Shown here one piece after another: positions 1-5,683 of a stretch of DNA of 6,683 bases. The DNA comes from GCA-020352575 sp964600365 (GTDB taxonomy: Bacteria > Actinomycetota > Acidimicrobiia > Spongiisociales > JAENVV01). The notes under the pieces are model-generated. The model searched no databases and was not told the origin of the DNA. It worked only from the letters and a program-made list of their open reading frames with translations. The stretch spans positions 1 to 6,683 of the forward strand of contig CAZRJG010000090.1 of the NCBI GenBank assembly GCA_964600365.1, given 5' to 3'. The translations under genes were made by a program, and so were the position numbers. The stretch's first letter is position 1, and each line of letters starts with the position of its first letter.

Positions 1-10
1 GGCGGTCGCC

Positions 11-18
11 GGAAGGAG
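11..18 (+). promoter_or_regulatory. Ribosome binding site of the RNase E/G gene
   Basis: GGAAGGAG, a strong Shine-Dalgarno match, ends 10 bases before the ATG at 29. It decides the start, because the reading frame stays open to the left edge of the window (codons from base 2) and an earlier start outside the window cannot be excluded by a stop codon. No other good start with an SD is visible in the 28 bases before the ATG. Confidence 0.75.
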
Positions 19-28
19 TCAACTGAAG

Positions 29-1633
29 ATGGCGTGGTTCCGACGCAAGGATCCCGTGAGCGTGACGCGCGTACGGGGTGCCGACGGTGTCGAGGAGCGA
101 ACGATCAAGAAGGCCGGCGGCTCGACTGTCAAGGTCCGAAAGGTCGTCCAAAAAGCGGCTCCCCAGAAGAAGCAGCAGCAGGGTGGTCAGCGATCGCCCC
201 AACAGCGGTCAGGCCAGCGGTCCGGTCAGCGGTCTGGCCGGGGTCAGGGATCCCGGCAGGGTTCCGGCAGCCGTAGCCCCGATGCGAATCGCAATGGGAA
301 CAGGTCCCGGCGCACCGAGCTGCCGCCCCTTCCGCCACCCGACGACTCCATCAAGAAGCAGATGCTCGTCCGGGTCCGTCCCAGCCAGACCCAGGTCGTG
401 GTGTTGGAGGGACCGAGCCTCGTTGAGCACTACGTGGCAGCCGAGGAGACCACCTCGCTCGCCGGGAACATCTACCTCGCGGTCGTCCGCAACGTGCTCC
501 CGGGCATGGAGGCGGCGTTCATCGACTTCGGTGAATCCAAGAACGGTGTCCTCTACGCCAGTGACGTGAAGTCCGATCTCGCCGTCCACGGCAGGAACCC
601 TCGGATCGAAGACGTCATCAAGAACGGCGACAAGGTGCTCGTGCAGGTCGTCAAGGACGCCATGGGCACCAAGGGTGCCCGCCTCACCGCCCAGGTCTCG
701 ATGGCGGGCCGATACCTCGTGCTCGTCCCGGACTCCGACATGATGGGTATCAGTCGGCGACTCCCCGACGAGGAACGCCGCAGGCTCCGTGACATCGTGA
801 AGGAAGCCCGACCCAAGGGGTTCGGCGTGATCGTGCGCACCGCAGCCATGGGAGCCTCCGAGGACGAGCTCACCGCCGACATCTCACGCCTCGAGGCACA
901 GTGGGCGCAGGTGCAATCCGAGGGGTCGAGTGGCCCGGCGCCGCGCATCATCCACCAGGAGCCCGAGCTGTTGCTTCGGGTCATCCGAGAGCACTTCACG
1001 TCGGACTTCCGACGCTTGCTGATCGACGACGAGCAGGCAGCCGATCAGGTGCGCGGCTACTTGCGAGAGACCGCTCCAGACCTCATCCAGAAGGTGAAGG
1101 TCTACGAGGACGACATGACGCTCTTCGAGCGGTTCCATGTCGAGGACCAACTCCGAAAGGCGCTCGATCGACGCGTGTACCTCAAGTCGGGTGGCCACCT
1201 CGTCATCGACCGGACCGAGGCGCTCACCGTCATCGATGTGAACACCGGCAAGTTCGTGGGCAAGTCGAGCCTCGAGGAGACCGTGCTCCACAACAACCTG
1301 GAGGCGGCCGACGAGATCGGCCGCCAACTCCGGCTGCGGGACATCGGCGGGATCATCGTCATCGACTTCATCGACATGGAGTCCGAGAAGAACCAGCGGA
1401 TCCTCCTCCAGAAGTTCCGCGAAACGCTCGCCAAGGACAAGACCCGCACCCAGGTCTACGACGTCTCGTCGCTCGGCCTCGTCGAGATGACGCGCAAGAA
1501 TGTCTCCAAGAGCCTCCTCGAGAACTTCTCCGAAGCGTGCCCCCACTGCCAGGGCAGAGGGATCATCCTCGATGAGGAAGCGGCCCTTCGCGGGGCCCGC
1601 TTCGAATCCGAGTCACTCGACGATGTCGATTGA
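29..1633 (+). CDS. rne: Ribonuclease E/G family endoribonuclease
   Basis: This is a single-strand-specific, Mg-dependent endoribonuclease that starts mRNA decay and processes rRNA/tRNA precursors. It is 534 aa, close to RNase G plus a short N-terminal extension. Residues 1-105 are basic and low in complexity (Lys, Gln, Arg, Ser, Gly; QRSG three times at 59-70, proline-rich at 99-104) and probably disordered. An S1-type RNA-binding domain follows at about 117-225, with the family motif NVLPGMEAAFIDFG at 155-168. The catalytic DNase I-like region holds the two expected metal-binding aspartates: D403 in VIDVN and D446 in IVIDFIDM, with NLEAADEI between them. CPHC at 504-507 matches the Zn-link cysteines that tetramerise RNase E. 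The C-terminus stops soon after, so there is no long degradosome scaffold like that of E. coli RNase E; the extra part is N-terminal instead. rplU follows after 63 bases. Family assignment is certain; E versus G naming is not. Confidence 0.97.
   Translation: MAWFRRKDPVSVTRVRGADGVEERTIKKAGGSTVKVRKVVQKAAPQKKQQQGGQRSPQQRSGQRSGQRSGRGQGSRQGSGSRSPDANRNGNRSRRTELPPLPPPDDSIKKQMLVRVRPSQTQVVVLEGPSLVEHYVAAEETTSLAGNIYLAVVRNVLPGMEAAFIDFGESKNGVLYASDVKSDLAVHGRNPRIEDVIKNGDKVLVQVVKDAMGTKGARLTAQVSMAGRYLVLVPDSDMMGISRRLPDEERRRLRDIVKEARPKGFGVIVRTAAMGASEDELTADISRLEAQWAQVQSEGSSGPAPRIIHQEPELLLRVIREHFTSDFRRLLIDDEQAADQVRGYLRETAPDLIQKVKVYEDDMTLFERFHVEDQLRKALDRRVYLKSGGHLVIDRTEALTVIDVNTGKFVGKSSLEETVLHNNLEAADEIGRQLRLRDIGGIIVIDFIDMESEKNQRILLQKFRETLAKDKTRTQVYDVSSLGLVEMTRKNVSKSLLENFSEACPHCQGRGIILDEEAALRGARFESESLDDVD
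203..238 (+). repeat. Three tandem 12-bp units inside rne
   Basis: Three contiguous copies of CAGCGGTCNGGY begin at 203, 215 and 227. They keep the reading frame, and each encodes QRSG (residues 59-70 of the RNase E/G protein). Looser relatives continue on both sides (GGTCAGCG near 185; Gly/Ser/Arg/Gln codons to about 285). In-frame repeat units suggest that this disordered basic tail grows and shrinks by replication slippage without breaking the gene. Confidence 0.8.
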
Positions 1634-1637
1634 CCGG

Positions 1638-1667
1638 TTGGCACAAGACCCGTCCAACACGTAGCAT
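1638..1667 (+). promoter_or_regulatory. Candidate sigma70-type promoter for rplU-rpmA
   Basis: TTGGCA at 1638-1643 differs from the -35 consensus TTGACA at one position. It is followed 18 bases later by TAGCAT at 1662-1667, a 4/6 match to TATAAT. A start would fall near 1674, leaving a leader of only about 23 bases, too short for a structured L21 leader RNA. This would let the two ribosomal protein genes be expressed apart from rne. It is a pattern match only; readthrough from rne is equally possible. Confidence 0.45.
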
Positions 1668-1696
1668 TCCTGCGCTCCCCAGAGGTTTGAACGAAC

Positions 1697-2008
1697 ATGT
1701 ACGCGATCATTGATATCGGTGGCAAGCAAGCGAAGGTCGCCAAGGGCGACGTCGTGAGCGTCGAACGTATCCCCGACGCCGGGGAGACCGTCACCTTCAC
1801 CCCCCTCCTCATCGTCGATGCCGATGGCACGGCCGTGACCGACAAGGACCGACTCGCCTCCAGCACCGTGACCGCCTCGGTCAAGGGCGAGGAGAAGGGC
1901 AAGAAGATCGACATCTTCACCTACAAGAACAAGACCGGGAACCGCCGTCGGCGCGGTCACCGCCAGACCTACACCACCGTCGAAGTCACCGACATCGACC
2001 TCGGCTGA
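1697..2008 (+). CDS. rplU: 50S ribosomal protein L21
   Basis: L21 is a 23S rRNA-binding protein of the large ribosomal subunit. The 103 aa product has the normal family length. It opens with the typical MYAIIDIGGKQ and ends in the conserved basic rRNA-binding segment: FTYKNKTGNRRRRGHRQ at residues 74-90, followed by a TxxxV strand. The start is preceded by a modest SD (AGAGG at 1681-1685, 11 bases before the ATG). rpmA follows after 14 bases, the near-universal rplU-rpmA pairing, so the two are almost surely co-transcribed. Nothing is unusual in length or composition. In many actinobacteria RNase E/G sits directly upstream, as here. Confidence 0.98.
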   Translation: MYAIIDIGGKQAKVAKGDVVSVERIPDAGETVTFTPLLIVDADGTAVTDKDRLASSTVTASVKGEEKGKKIDIFTYKNKTGNRRRRGHRQTYTTVEVTDIDLG

Positions 2009-2010
2009 AC

Positions 2011-2018
2011 GGAGAAGG
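2011..2018 (+). promoter_or_regulatory. Ribosome binding site of rpmA
   Basis: GGAGAAGG begins two bases after the rplU stop codon; its GGAG core ends 8 bases before the ATG at 2023. It confirms the short L27 start and shows independent initiation despite the tight 14-base gap after rplU. Confidence 0.75.
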
Positions 2019-2022
2019 ATCC

Positions 2023-2274
2023 ATGTCCAAGACGAAAGCCGGCGGCTCAACAAAGAACGGCCGCGATTCGGAGTCCAAGCGACTGGGACCCAAGGTCTTC
2101 GACGGCCAGGAGGTCTCGGCAGGCGCCATCATCGTGCGCCAGCGCGGCACGCGCATCCACCCGGGTGACAACGTCGGCCGCGGTCGCGACGACACGCTCT
2201 TCGCCCTTGCCGAGGGTCGTGTGAAGTACGGCGAGAAGAACGGCCGCCGCCAGGTGTCCGTGCTCGTCGACTGA
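2023..2274 (+). CDS. rpmA: 50S ribosomal protein L27
   Basis: L27 is a large-subunit protein whose flexible N-terminus reaches the peptidyl-transferase centre. The 83 aa product contains the family core: GGSTKNGRDS near residues 7-16, the signature GAIIVRQRGTRIHPGDNVG at about 34-52, and GRGRDDTLFAL just after it. The N-terminus starts MSKTKAGGS rather than the common MAHKKGGGS, so the usual early His is absent, but length and register are normal. There is no N-terminal extension of the kind removed by the Prp protease in Firmicutes and relatives, so no processing is needed. It is the last gene before a strong terminator-like hairpin that starts 28 bases after its stop codon. Confidence 0.98.
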   Translation: MSKTKAGGSTKNGRDSESKRLGPKVFDGQEVSAGAIIVRQRGTRIHPGDNVGRGRDDTLFALAEGRVKYGEKNGRRQVSVLVD

Positions 2275-2301
2275 ACCAGCGATCAGCTGTCAACTCTCAG
2301 C

Positions 2302-2337
2302 AACGGCCGCAGGGGGAACCCCTGCGGCCGTTTGCAT
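2302..2337 (+). terminator. Rho-independent-type terminator after rpmA
   Basis: A perfect 14-bp inverted repeat (AACGGCCGCAGGGG at 2302-2315 pairing with 2319-2332) encloses a 3-base GAA loop. It is followed by a short T-rich run (TTTGCATT). The stem is very GC-rich and stable; the T tract is weak, as is common in high-GC actinobacteria. Its place 28 bases after the rpmA stop codon suggests that it ends the rne/rplU/rpmA transcript or attenuates readthrough into obgE. Confidence 0.85.
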
Positions 2338-2353
2338 TGCTGCGACACTGCCT

Positions 2354-2381
2354 CTGACTACTGACCGCTGACTGCTGGCCC
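2354..2381 (+). repeat. Heptanucleotide tandem repeat in the obgE leader
   Basis: Four successive 7-base units begin at 2354, 2361, 2368 and 2375: CTGACTA, CTGACCG, CTGACTG and the diverged CTGGCCC. The pattern CTGACNN ends six bases before the obgE start codon. It lies between the rpmA terminator and obgE, where the promoter and translation signals of obgE would be expected. I cannot tell whether it is a regulatory site, a remnant of a dispersed intergenic repeat or chance. Confidence 0.6.
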
Positions 2382-2387
2382 CTCCCC

Positions 2388-3683
2388 ATGACTTCCTTCG
2401 TCGACACAGTGACCCTCCATGTCCGCGCCGGTGACGGCGGGGCAGGGGTCGCGTCGTTCCGGCGTCAGAAGGGGAAGCCCCGAGGTCGCCCGGAGGGGGG
2501 TTCGGGAGGCCCCGGAGGCGATGTGTGGCTCGCCGTCGACGACTCGATGCCCACCTTGCTCCGATATCGGCACAACCCCCACCATCGGGCGGGCAACGGC
2601 AGCCACGGCGAGGGGGACCTCAGGAACGGCAAGCGTGGCGATGACCTCGTCCTCCCGGTCCCACCCGGGACCGTCGTGCGCGACGAGGACGGGGTGATGA
2701 TGGCTGATCTGGTCGCGCCCGGTGAACGCGTTCGACTCGTCCAGGGTGGGCGCGGTGGCCTCGGGAACGCCGCACTCGTGTCGAAGCGAATGCGTGCCCC
2801 CGGAATCGCCGAGCAGGGGGAGTTCGGCGAGAGCCGCCGGTTCTCGCTCGAGTTGAAGCTGCTGGCCGACGCCGCCCTCATCGGCTTCCCGAACGCCGGC
2901 AAGAGCACGCTCATCGCGTCGGTCTCCGCGGCGAAGCCGAAGATCGCCGACTACCCGTTCACGACCCTCCAGCCCAACCTCGGCGTGGTGAAGGTCGACG
3001 AGTCCGAGTTCGTGCTCGCCGACATCCCGGGCCTCATCGAAGGGGCTGCGGAGGGGAAGGGCCTCGGGCACGAGTTCCTGCGCCACGTGGAGCGCGCGAT
3101 GGTGCTCGTCGTCCTCCTCGATCCCTCGCCCTTGCAGGAGCGGTCGGTCGAGGAGCAGTACGACGTGCTCATCGCCGAGCTCGAGGGCCACTCCCCGGAG
3201 CTGAGTGAACGTCCTCGGATCGTCGCAGTGACGAAGGCCGATCTCATCCCTGATCCGGACCTCGGTCGTGTGGTCGACGAGGTTGGGACGATCCACCACA
3301 TCTCTTCGGCGACCCGTGCCGGGATTGACCAGCTCATGTACGCGATCGCCTCCGTTGTGGACCGGACTGCGCGTGAGCTCCCGGAGCGAGAGGGTTACAT
3401 CCTCCACCGTCCCGTCCCACCGCCCTTCCGCCTCACGCGGTCCGGGGACGGGTGGGAACTCTCCGGCAAGGCTGTGACCCGAGCGGTGAACCTCGCCGAT
3501 CTCACGAATCCCGAAGCAGCGGACCTCGCCGCAGAACGCCTCCAGCGGGTAGGCGTCCACGAGGCCCTTCGCGAGGCCGGGGCCGTCCCTGGCGACGTGG
3601 TGCGGATCGGGGCGCTCGAATTCGAGTACCTCCCCGAGGCGCCGTGGGAGGATGAGGACGACTGGGTCGACGAGGAGGAGTGA
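2388..3683 (+). CDS. obgE: GTPase Obg/CgtA, ribosome assembly and stress
   Basis: Obg is a slow-exchange GTPase that binds the 50S subunit, acts late in its assembly and links growth to the GTP/ppGpp state. The 431 aa product has the three-domain layout. The glycine-rich Obg fold covers about 1-158 (AGDGGAG at 14-20, PGGDVW at 42-47, GGRGGLGN at 120-127). The G domain covers about 159-330, with the P-loop GFPNAGKST at 166-174, G2 threonines at 192-193, DIPG at 212-215, G4 as TKAD at 282-285 in place of the usual NKxD, and G5 as SSA at 306-308. A C-terminal OCT domain (about 346-416) ends in a very acidic, Trp-containing tail. The ATG at 2388 gives the expected N-terminus (SFVDTVTLHV). No SD precedes it; C/T-rich sequence abuts the start, so initiation may be leaderless or SD-independent. 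The stop codon overlaps the proB start by one base. Confidence 0.98.
   Translation: MTSFVDTVTLHVRAGDGGAGVASFRRQKGKPRGRPEGGSGGPGGDVWLAVDDSMPTLLRYRHNPHHRAGNGSHGEGDLRNGKRGDDLVLPVPPGTVVRDEDGVMMADLVAPGERVRLVQGGRGGLGNAALVSKRMRAPGIAEQGEFGESRRFSLELKLLADAALIGFPNAGKSTLIASVSAAKPKIADYPFTTLQPNLGVVKVDESEFVLADIPGLIEGAAEGKGLGHEFLRHVERAMVLVVLLDPSPLQERSVEEQYDVLIAELEGHSPELSERPRIVAVTKADLIPDPDLGRVVDEVGTIHHISSATRAGIDQLMYAIASVVDRTARELPEREGYILHRPVPPPFRLTRSGDGWELSGKAVTRAVNLADLTNPEAADLAAERLQRVGVHEALREAGAVPGDVVRIGALEFEYLPEAPWEDEDDWVDEEE
3673..3678 (+). promoter_or_regulatory. proB ribosome binding site inside the obgE 3' end
   Basis: AGGAGG lies within the codons for the last glutamates of Obg and ends 4 bases before the proB ATG at 3683. 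A GTG at 3680 is also in frame, but it sits directly against the SD, which favours the ATG. With the TGATG stop-start overlap, this indicates that proB is translated by ribosomes ending obgE (translational coupling). Confidence 0.65.
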
Positions 3684-4762
3684 TGGAAAGGGTGCCGGTG
3701 CCCTCAGGGCGTCCCATCGTTGCCAAGATCGGTTCCAGCAGCCTCGTTGGCGCGTTCGGCGGTATCGATGAGGCGCGTTTGGTGTCGTTCGTCTCGCAGG
3801 TCGAGGCCCTTCGCCACGGCGGGCATCCGGTCATCGTCGTGACGTCCGCAGCGATTGCCGCAGGGCTGCCCGTGCTCGGCCTCAGTGAGCGGCCGAAGGA
3901 CGTGGCATCGCTGCAGGTGGCCGCAGCAGTGGGTCAGGGAGCCCTCATGGCGAGGTACTCCGCTGCGTTCGCCGAGCACGGCACGGTGGTCGGGCAGGTC
4001 CTCCTCACGAAGGACGTCCTCGCCAATCGCGGACAGTACGTGCACTCGCGCAATGCGCTCGACCAGATGCTCGCTCTCGGCGTCGTCCCGATCGTGAACG
4101 AGAACGACACGGTTGTCGTCGATGAGCTGAGGTGGGGCGACAACGACCGACTCGCCGCCATCGTCTCGCACCTCGCCGGGGCAGGCATGCTCGTGCTGCT
4201 CACCGACACGCCGGGCCTGTACACCGGGGACCCCACGGGGGACGTCGATGTCGAACTCCTCTCCGCAGTGCGCCACACCGACGCCGTCCTCGACGAGGTG
4301 GCGCGGGGCGGTGCGGGGCGGTTCGGATCGGGCGGCGTGGGCACCAAGGTTGCGGCAGCTCGGATGGCCGCGTGGTCCGGGATCCCGACCGTCATCGGCT
4401 CGTCGGCTGAACCCGACCTCCTCCGACGGGCGGTCGGGGGAGAGGACGTGGGGACGTGGATCGAGCCCCATCCATCGGGGCTCTCCGCCCGGAAGTTGTG
4501 GATTGCCTTCGGGCTTCCTGCCAAGGGCACGCTCACGGTCGACGCCGGGGCCGAACGGGCCATCGTCGAGGGCGGGAAGTCGCTCTTGGCGGTCGGGGTG
4601 ACCGCGGCGTCCGGCGCGTTCGACGCCGGGGACGCCGTGGAGGTGGTCACCCAGGATGGCCGTTCGATCGCGAAGGGAGTCGTTCGGACCGGGTCGGCGG
4701 ACCTCGACCTCGTCGACGGTCCCCTGATCCACCGTGACGACCTGGTGGTGCTGACCGCCTGA
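3683..4762 (+). CDS. proB: Glutamate 5-kinase
   Basis: This enzyme phosphorylates L-glutamate with ATP to gamma-glutamyl phosphate, the first and feedback-controlled step of proline synthesis in the cytoplasm. The 359 aa product (counting from the ATG; a GTG one codon earlier is possible) is near the 367 aa of E. coli ProB. The amino acid kinase domain covers about 11-260: VAKIGSSSL at 13-21 with the phosphate-binding lysine K15, VTSAAIAAG at 53-61, the glutamate-binding VNENDTV at 138-144, WGDNDRLAA at 151-159, LLTDTPGLYTGDP at 172-184 and GSGGVGTK at 215-222. A PUA domain follows at about 282-357, ending in HRDDLVVL. The substrate loop has Ala where E. coli has Gly in VTSGAIAAG; catalytic residues otherwise look intact, so an active enzyme is likely. 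proA, the next step of the pathway, is not the following gene, so it must lie elsewhere. Confidence 0.97.
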   Translation: MERVPVPSGRPIVAKIGSSSLVGAFGGIDEARLVSFVSQVEALRHGGHPVIVVTSAAIAAGLPVLGLSERPKDVASLQVAAAVGQGALMARYSAAFAEHGTVVGQVLLTKDVLANRGQYVHSRNALDQMLALGVVPIVNENDTVVVDELRWGDNDRLAAIVSHLAGAGMLVLLTDTPGLYTGDPTGDVDVELLSAVRHTDAVLDEVARGGAGRFGSGGVGTKVAAARMAAWSGIPTVIGSSAEPDLLRRAVGGEDVGTWIEPHPSGLSARKLWIAFGLPAKGTLTVDAGAERAIVEGGKSLLAVGVTAASGAFDAGDAVEVVTQDGRSIAKGVVRTGSADLDLVDGPLIHRDDLVVLTA

Positions 4763-4763
4763 G

Positions 4764-4781
4764 ACGGGCCCACATGCCCGT
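4764..4781 (+). terminator. Weak hairpin after proB
   Basis: ACGGGC (4764-4769) pairs perfectly with GCCCGT (4776-4781) around a 6-base loop, starting 2 bases after the proB stop codon. No T run follows. It could be a weak or Rho-assisted end of the obgE-proB transcript, or a transcript-stabilising hairpin. A 6-bp stem also arises easily by chance in GC-rich DNA. Confidence 0.3.
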
Positions 4782-4813
4782 AGGCGACCGTTCCCTTGGT
4801 CGGTGCTGGCTCC

Positions 4814-4819
4814 TAGGCT
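4814..4819 (+). promoter_or_regulatory. Candidate -10 element for the MoxR-VWA pair
   Basis: TAGGCT fits the actinobacterial -10 pattern TANNNT and ends 9 bases before the ATG at 4829. That is about where a leaderless or near-leaderless transcript would need it. No SD precedes this ATG, which supports the idea. The matching -35 region (near 4791-4796, TTCCCT) is poor. Confidence 0.35.
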
Positions 4820-4828
4820 CTCCTCCCG

Positions 4829-5683
4829 ATGAGCTTCTCCACTCCCTCAGAGGTGTCCGCTGCATTGCGGGAGGTGCGATACCTCGCCGACGATCGGATC
4901 GCGCAGGTCGTATTCCTCGCCGAACGGCTCGGCAAGCCGGTGCTCGTCGAGGGCCCTGCCGGCGTGGGGAAGACCGAGTTGGCGAAGGCCTTGGCGGCGA
5001 TCCACGGGCGTCGACTCATCCGGCTCCAGTGCTACGAGGGCCTCGACGAGTCGAAGGCCATCTACGAGTGGAACTACAAGAAGCAGCTCCTCCGCATCCA
5101 GGCCGAGGAGGATGCCGACTGGTCCGAGCTCGAGGGGGACATCTTCTCCTCCGACTTCCTGCTCTCCCGACCCCTGCTCGAGGCGATCCGTTCGCCGGAG
5201 CCGGTCGTGCTCCTCATCGACGAGGTGGACAGAGTCGAGATCGAGACCGAGGCGCTGCTCCTCGAGGTCCTGTCCGACTTCCAGGTCTCCATCCCCGAAC
5301 TGGGCACCATGGAGGCGGCATCCATGCCGCTGGTCCTGCTCACGTCCAACAACACACGTGAGCTCTCCGAGGCGTTGAAGCGTCGTTGCCTCTTCCTCCA
5401 TCTGGGGTACCCGACGATCGATCGCGAGCGGGAGATCATCCTCGCCCGCGTGGAGGGCCTTGACGCGGTCCTCGCCGAGCAGGTGGCCCGGGTCGTGGCA
5501 TCGATCCGTGGCCTCGACCTGAAGAAGCCTCCGAGCGTCTCTGAGACAATCGACTGGGCGCGCACCCTCCTCACCCTCGGTGTCGAGGAAGTCGATTCGG
5601 GCGTCCTCGGTGAGACGCTCCACGTGCTCCTCAAGTACCAGGCAGACATCGAGAAGGCCGAGAAGGACCTCGTCCAGCCCTGA
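4829..5683 (+). CDS. MoxR-family AAA+ ATPase, CoxD-like
   Basis: MoxR ATPases are chaperone-like AAA+ proteins that work with a VWA-domain partner to mature or activate enzyme complexes. In the CO dehydrogenase system, CoxD and CoxE act this way on the Cu/Mo site. The 284 aa product has Walker A GPAGVGKT at 42-49, Walker B LLIDEVDR at 128-135, sensor 1 LTSN at 171-174, an arginine-finger-like stretch LKRRC at 183-187, and a sensor 2/lid region near 236-247 (SVSETIDWARTL). LTSNNTRELSEALKRRC closely resembles the CoxD-type subgroup. No signal peptide or membrane segment is seen; it should be cytoplasmic. The start follows a 66-base gap after proB and lacks an SD. The stop codon overlaps the start of the VWA gene by one base, so the two are a coupled pair. 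The client protein cannot be read from this window. Confidence 0.94.
   Translation: MSFSTPSEVSAALREVRYLADDRIAQVVFLAERLGKPVLVEGPAGVGKTELAKALAAIHGRRLIRLQCYEGLDESKAIYEWNYKKQLLRIQAEEDADWSELEGDIFSSDFLLSRPLLEAIRSPEPVVLLIDEVDRVEIETEALLLEVLSDFQVSIPELGTMEAASMPLVLLTSNNTRELSEALKRRCLFLHLGYPTIDREREIILARVEGLDAVLAEQVARVVASIRGLDLKKPPSVSETIDWARTLLTLGVEEVDSGVLGETLHVLLKYQADIEKAEKDLVQP

Noticed and set aside
3..26. Possible tail of an upstream gene ending at TGA 24-26
   Set aside because: Eight codons followed by a stop is plausible for an overlapping upstream neighbour, but is far too short to identify or to tell from chance.
203..238. Sequence kinship between the rne repeat (CAGCGGTCAG) and the complement of the obgE leader repeat
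   Set aside because: They share 10-base words on opposite strands, but many 10-mer matches are expected by chance in a 6.7-kb GC-rich window. The rne copies are explained by QRSG coding.
1634..1696. L21 leader-type autoregulatory RNA before rplU
   Set aside because: The gap is only 63 bases, lacks a convincing conserved hairpin, and the predicted transcript leader would be about 23 bases.
2358..3560. Minus-strand open frame of about 400 codons opposite obgE
   Set aside because: It is a composition shadow of obgE: no known motif, His/Arg/Glu-rich translation, and full overlap with a certain gene.
3704..4732. Minus-strand open frame of about 340 codons opposite proB
   Set aside because: Same reason: it mirrors the codon structure of proB and shows no family signature.
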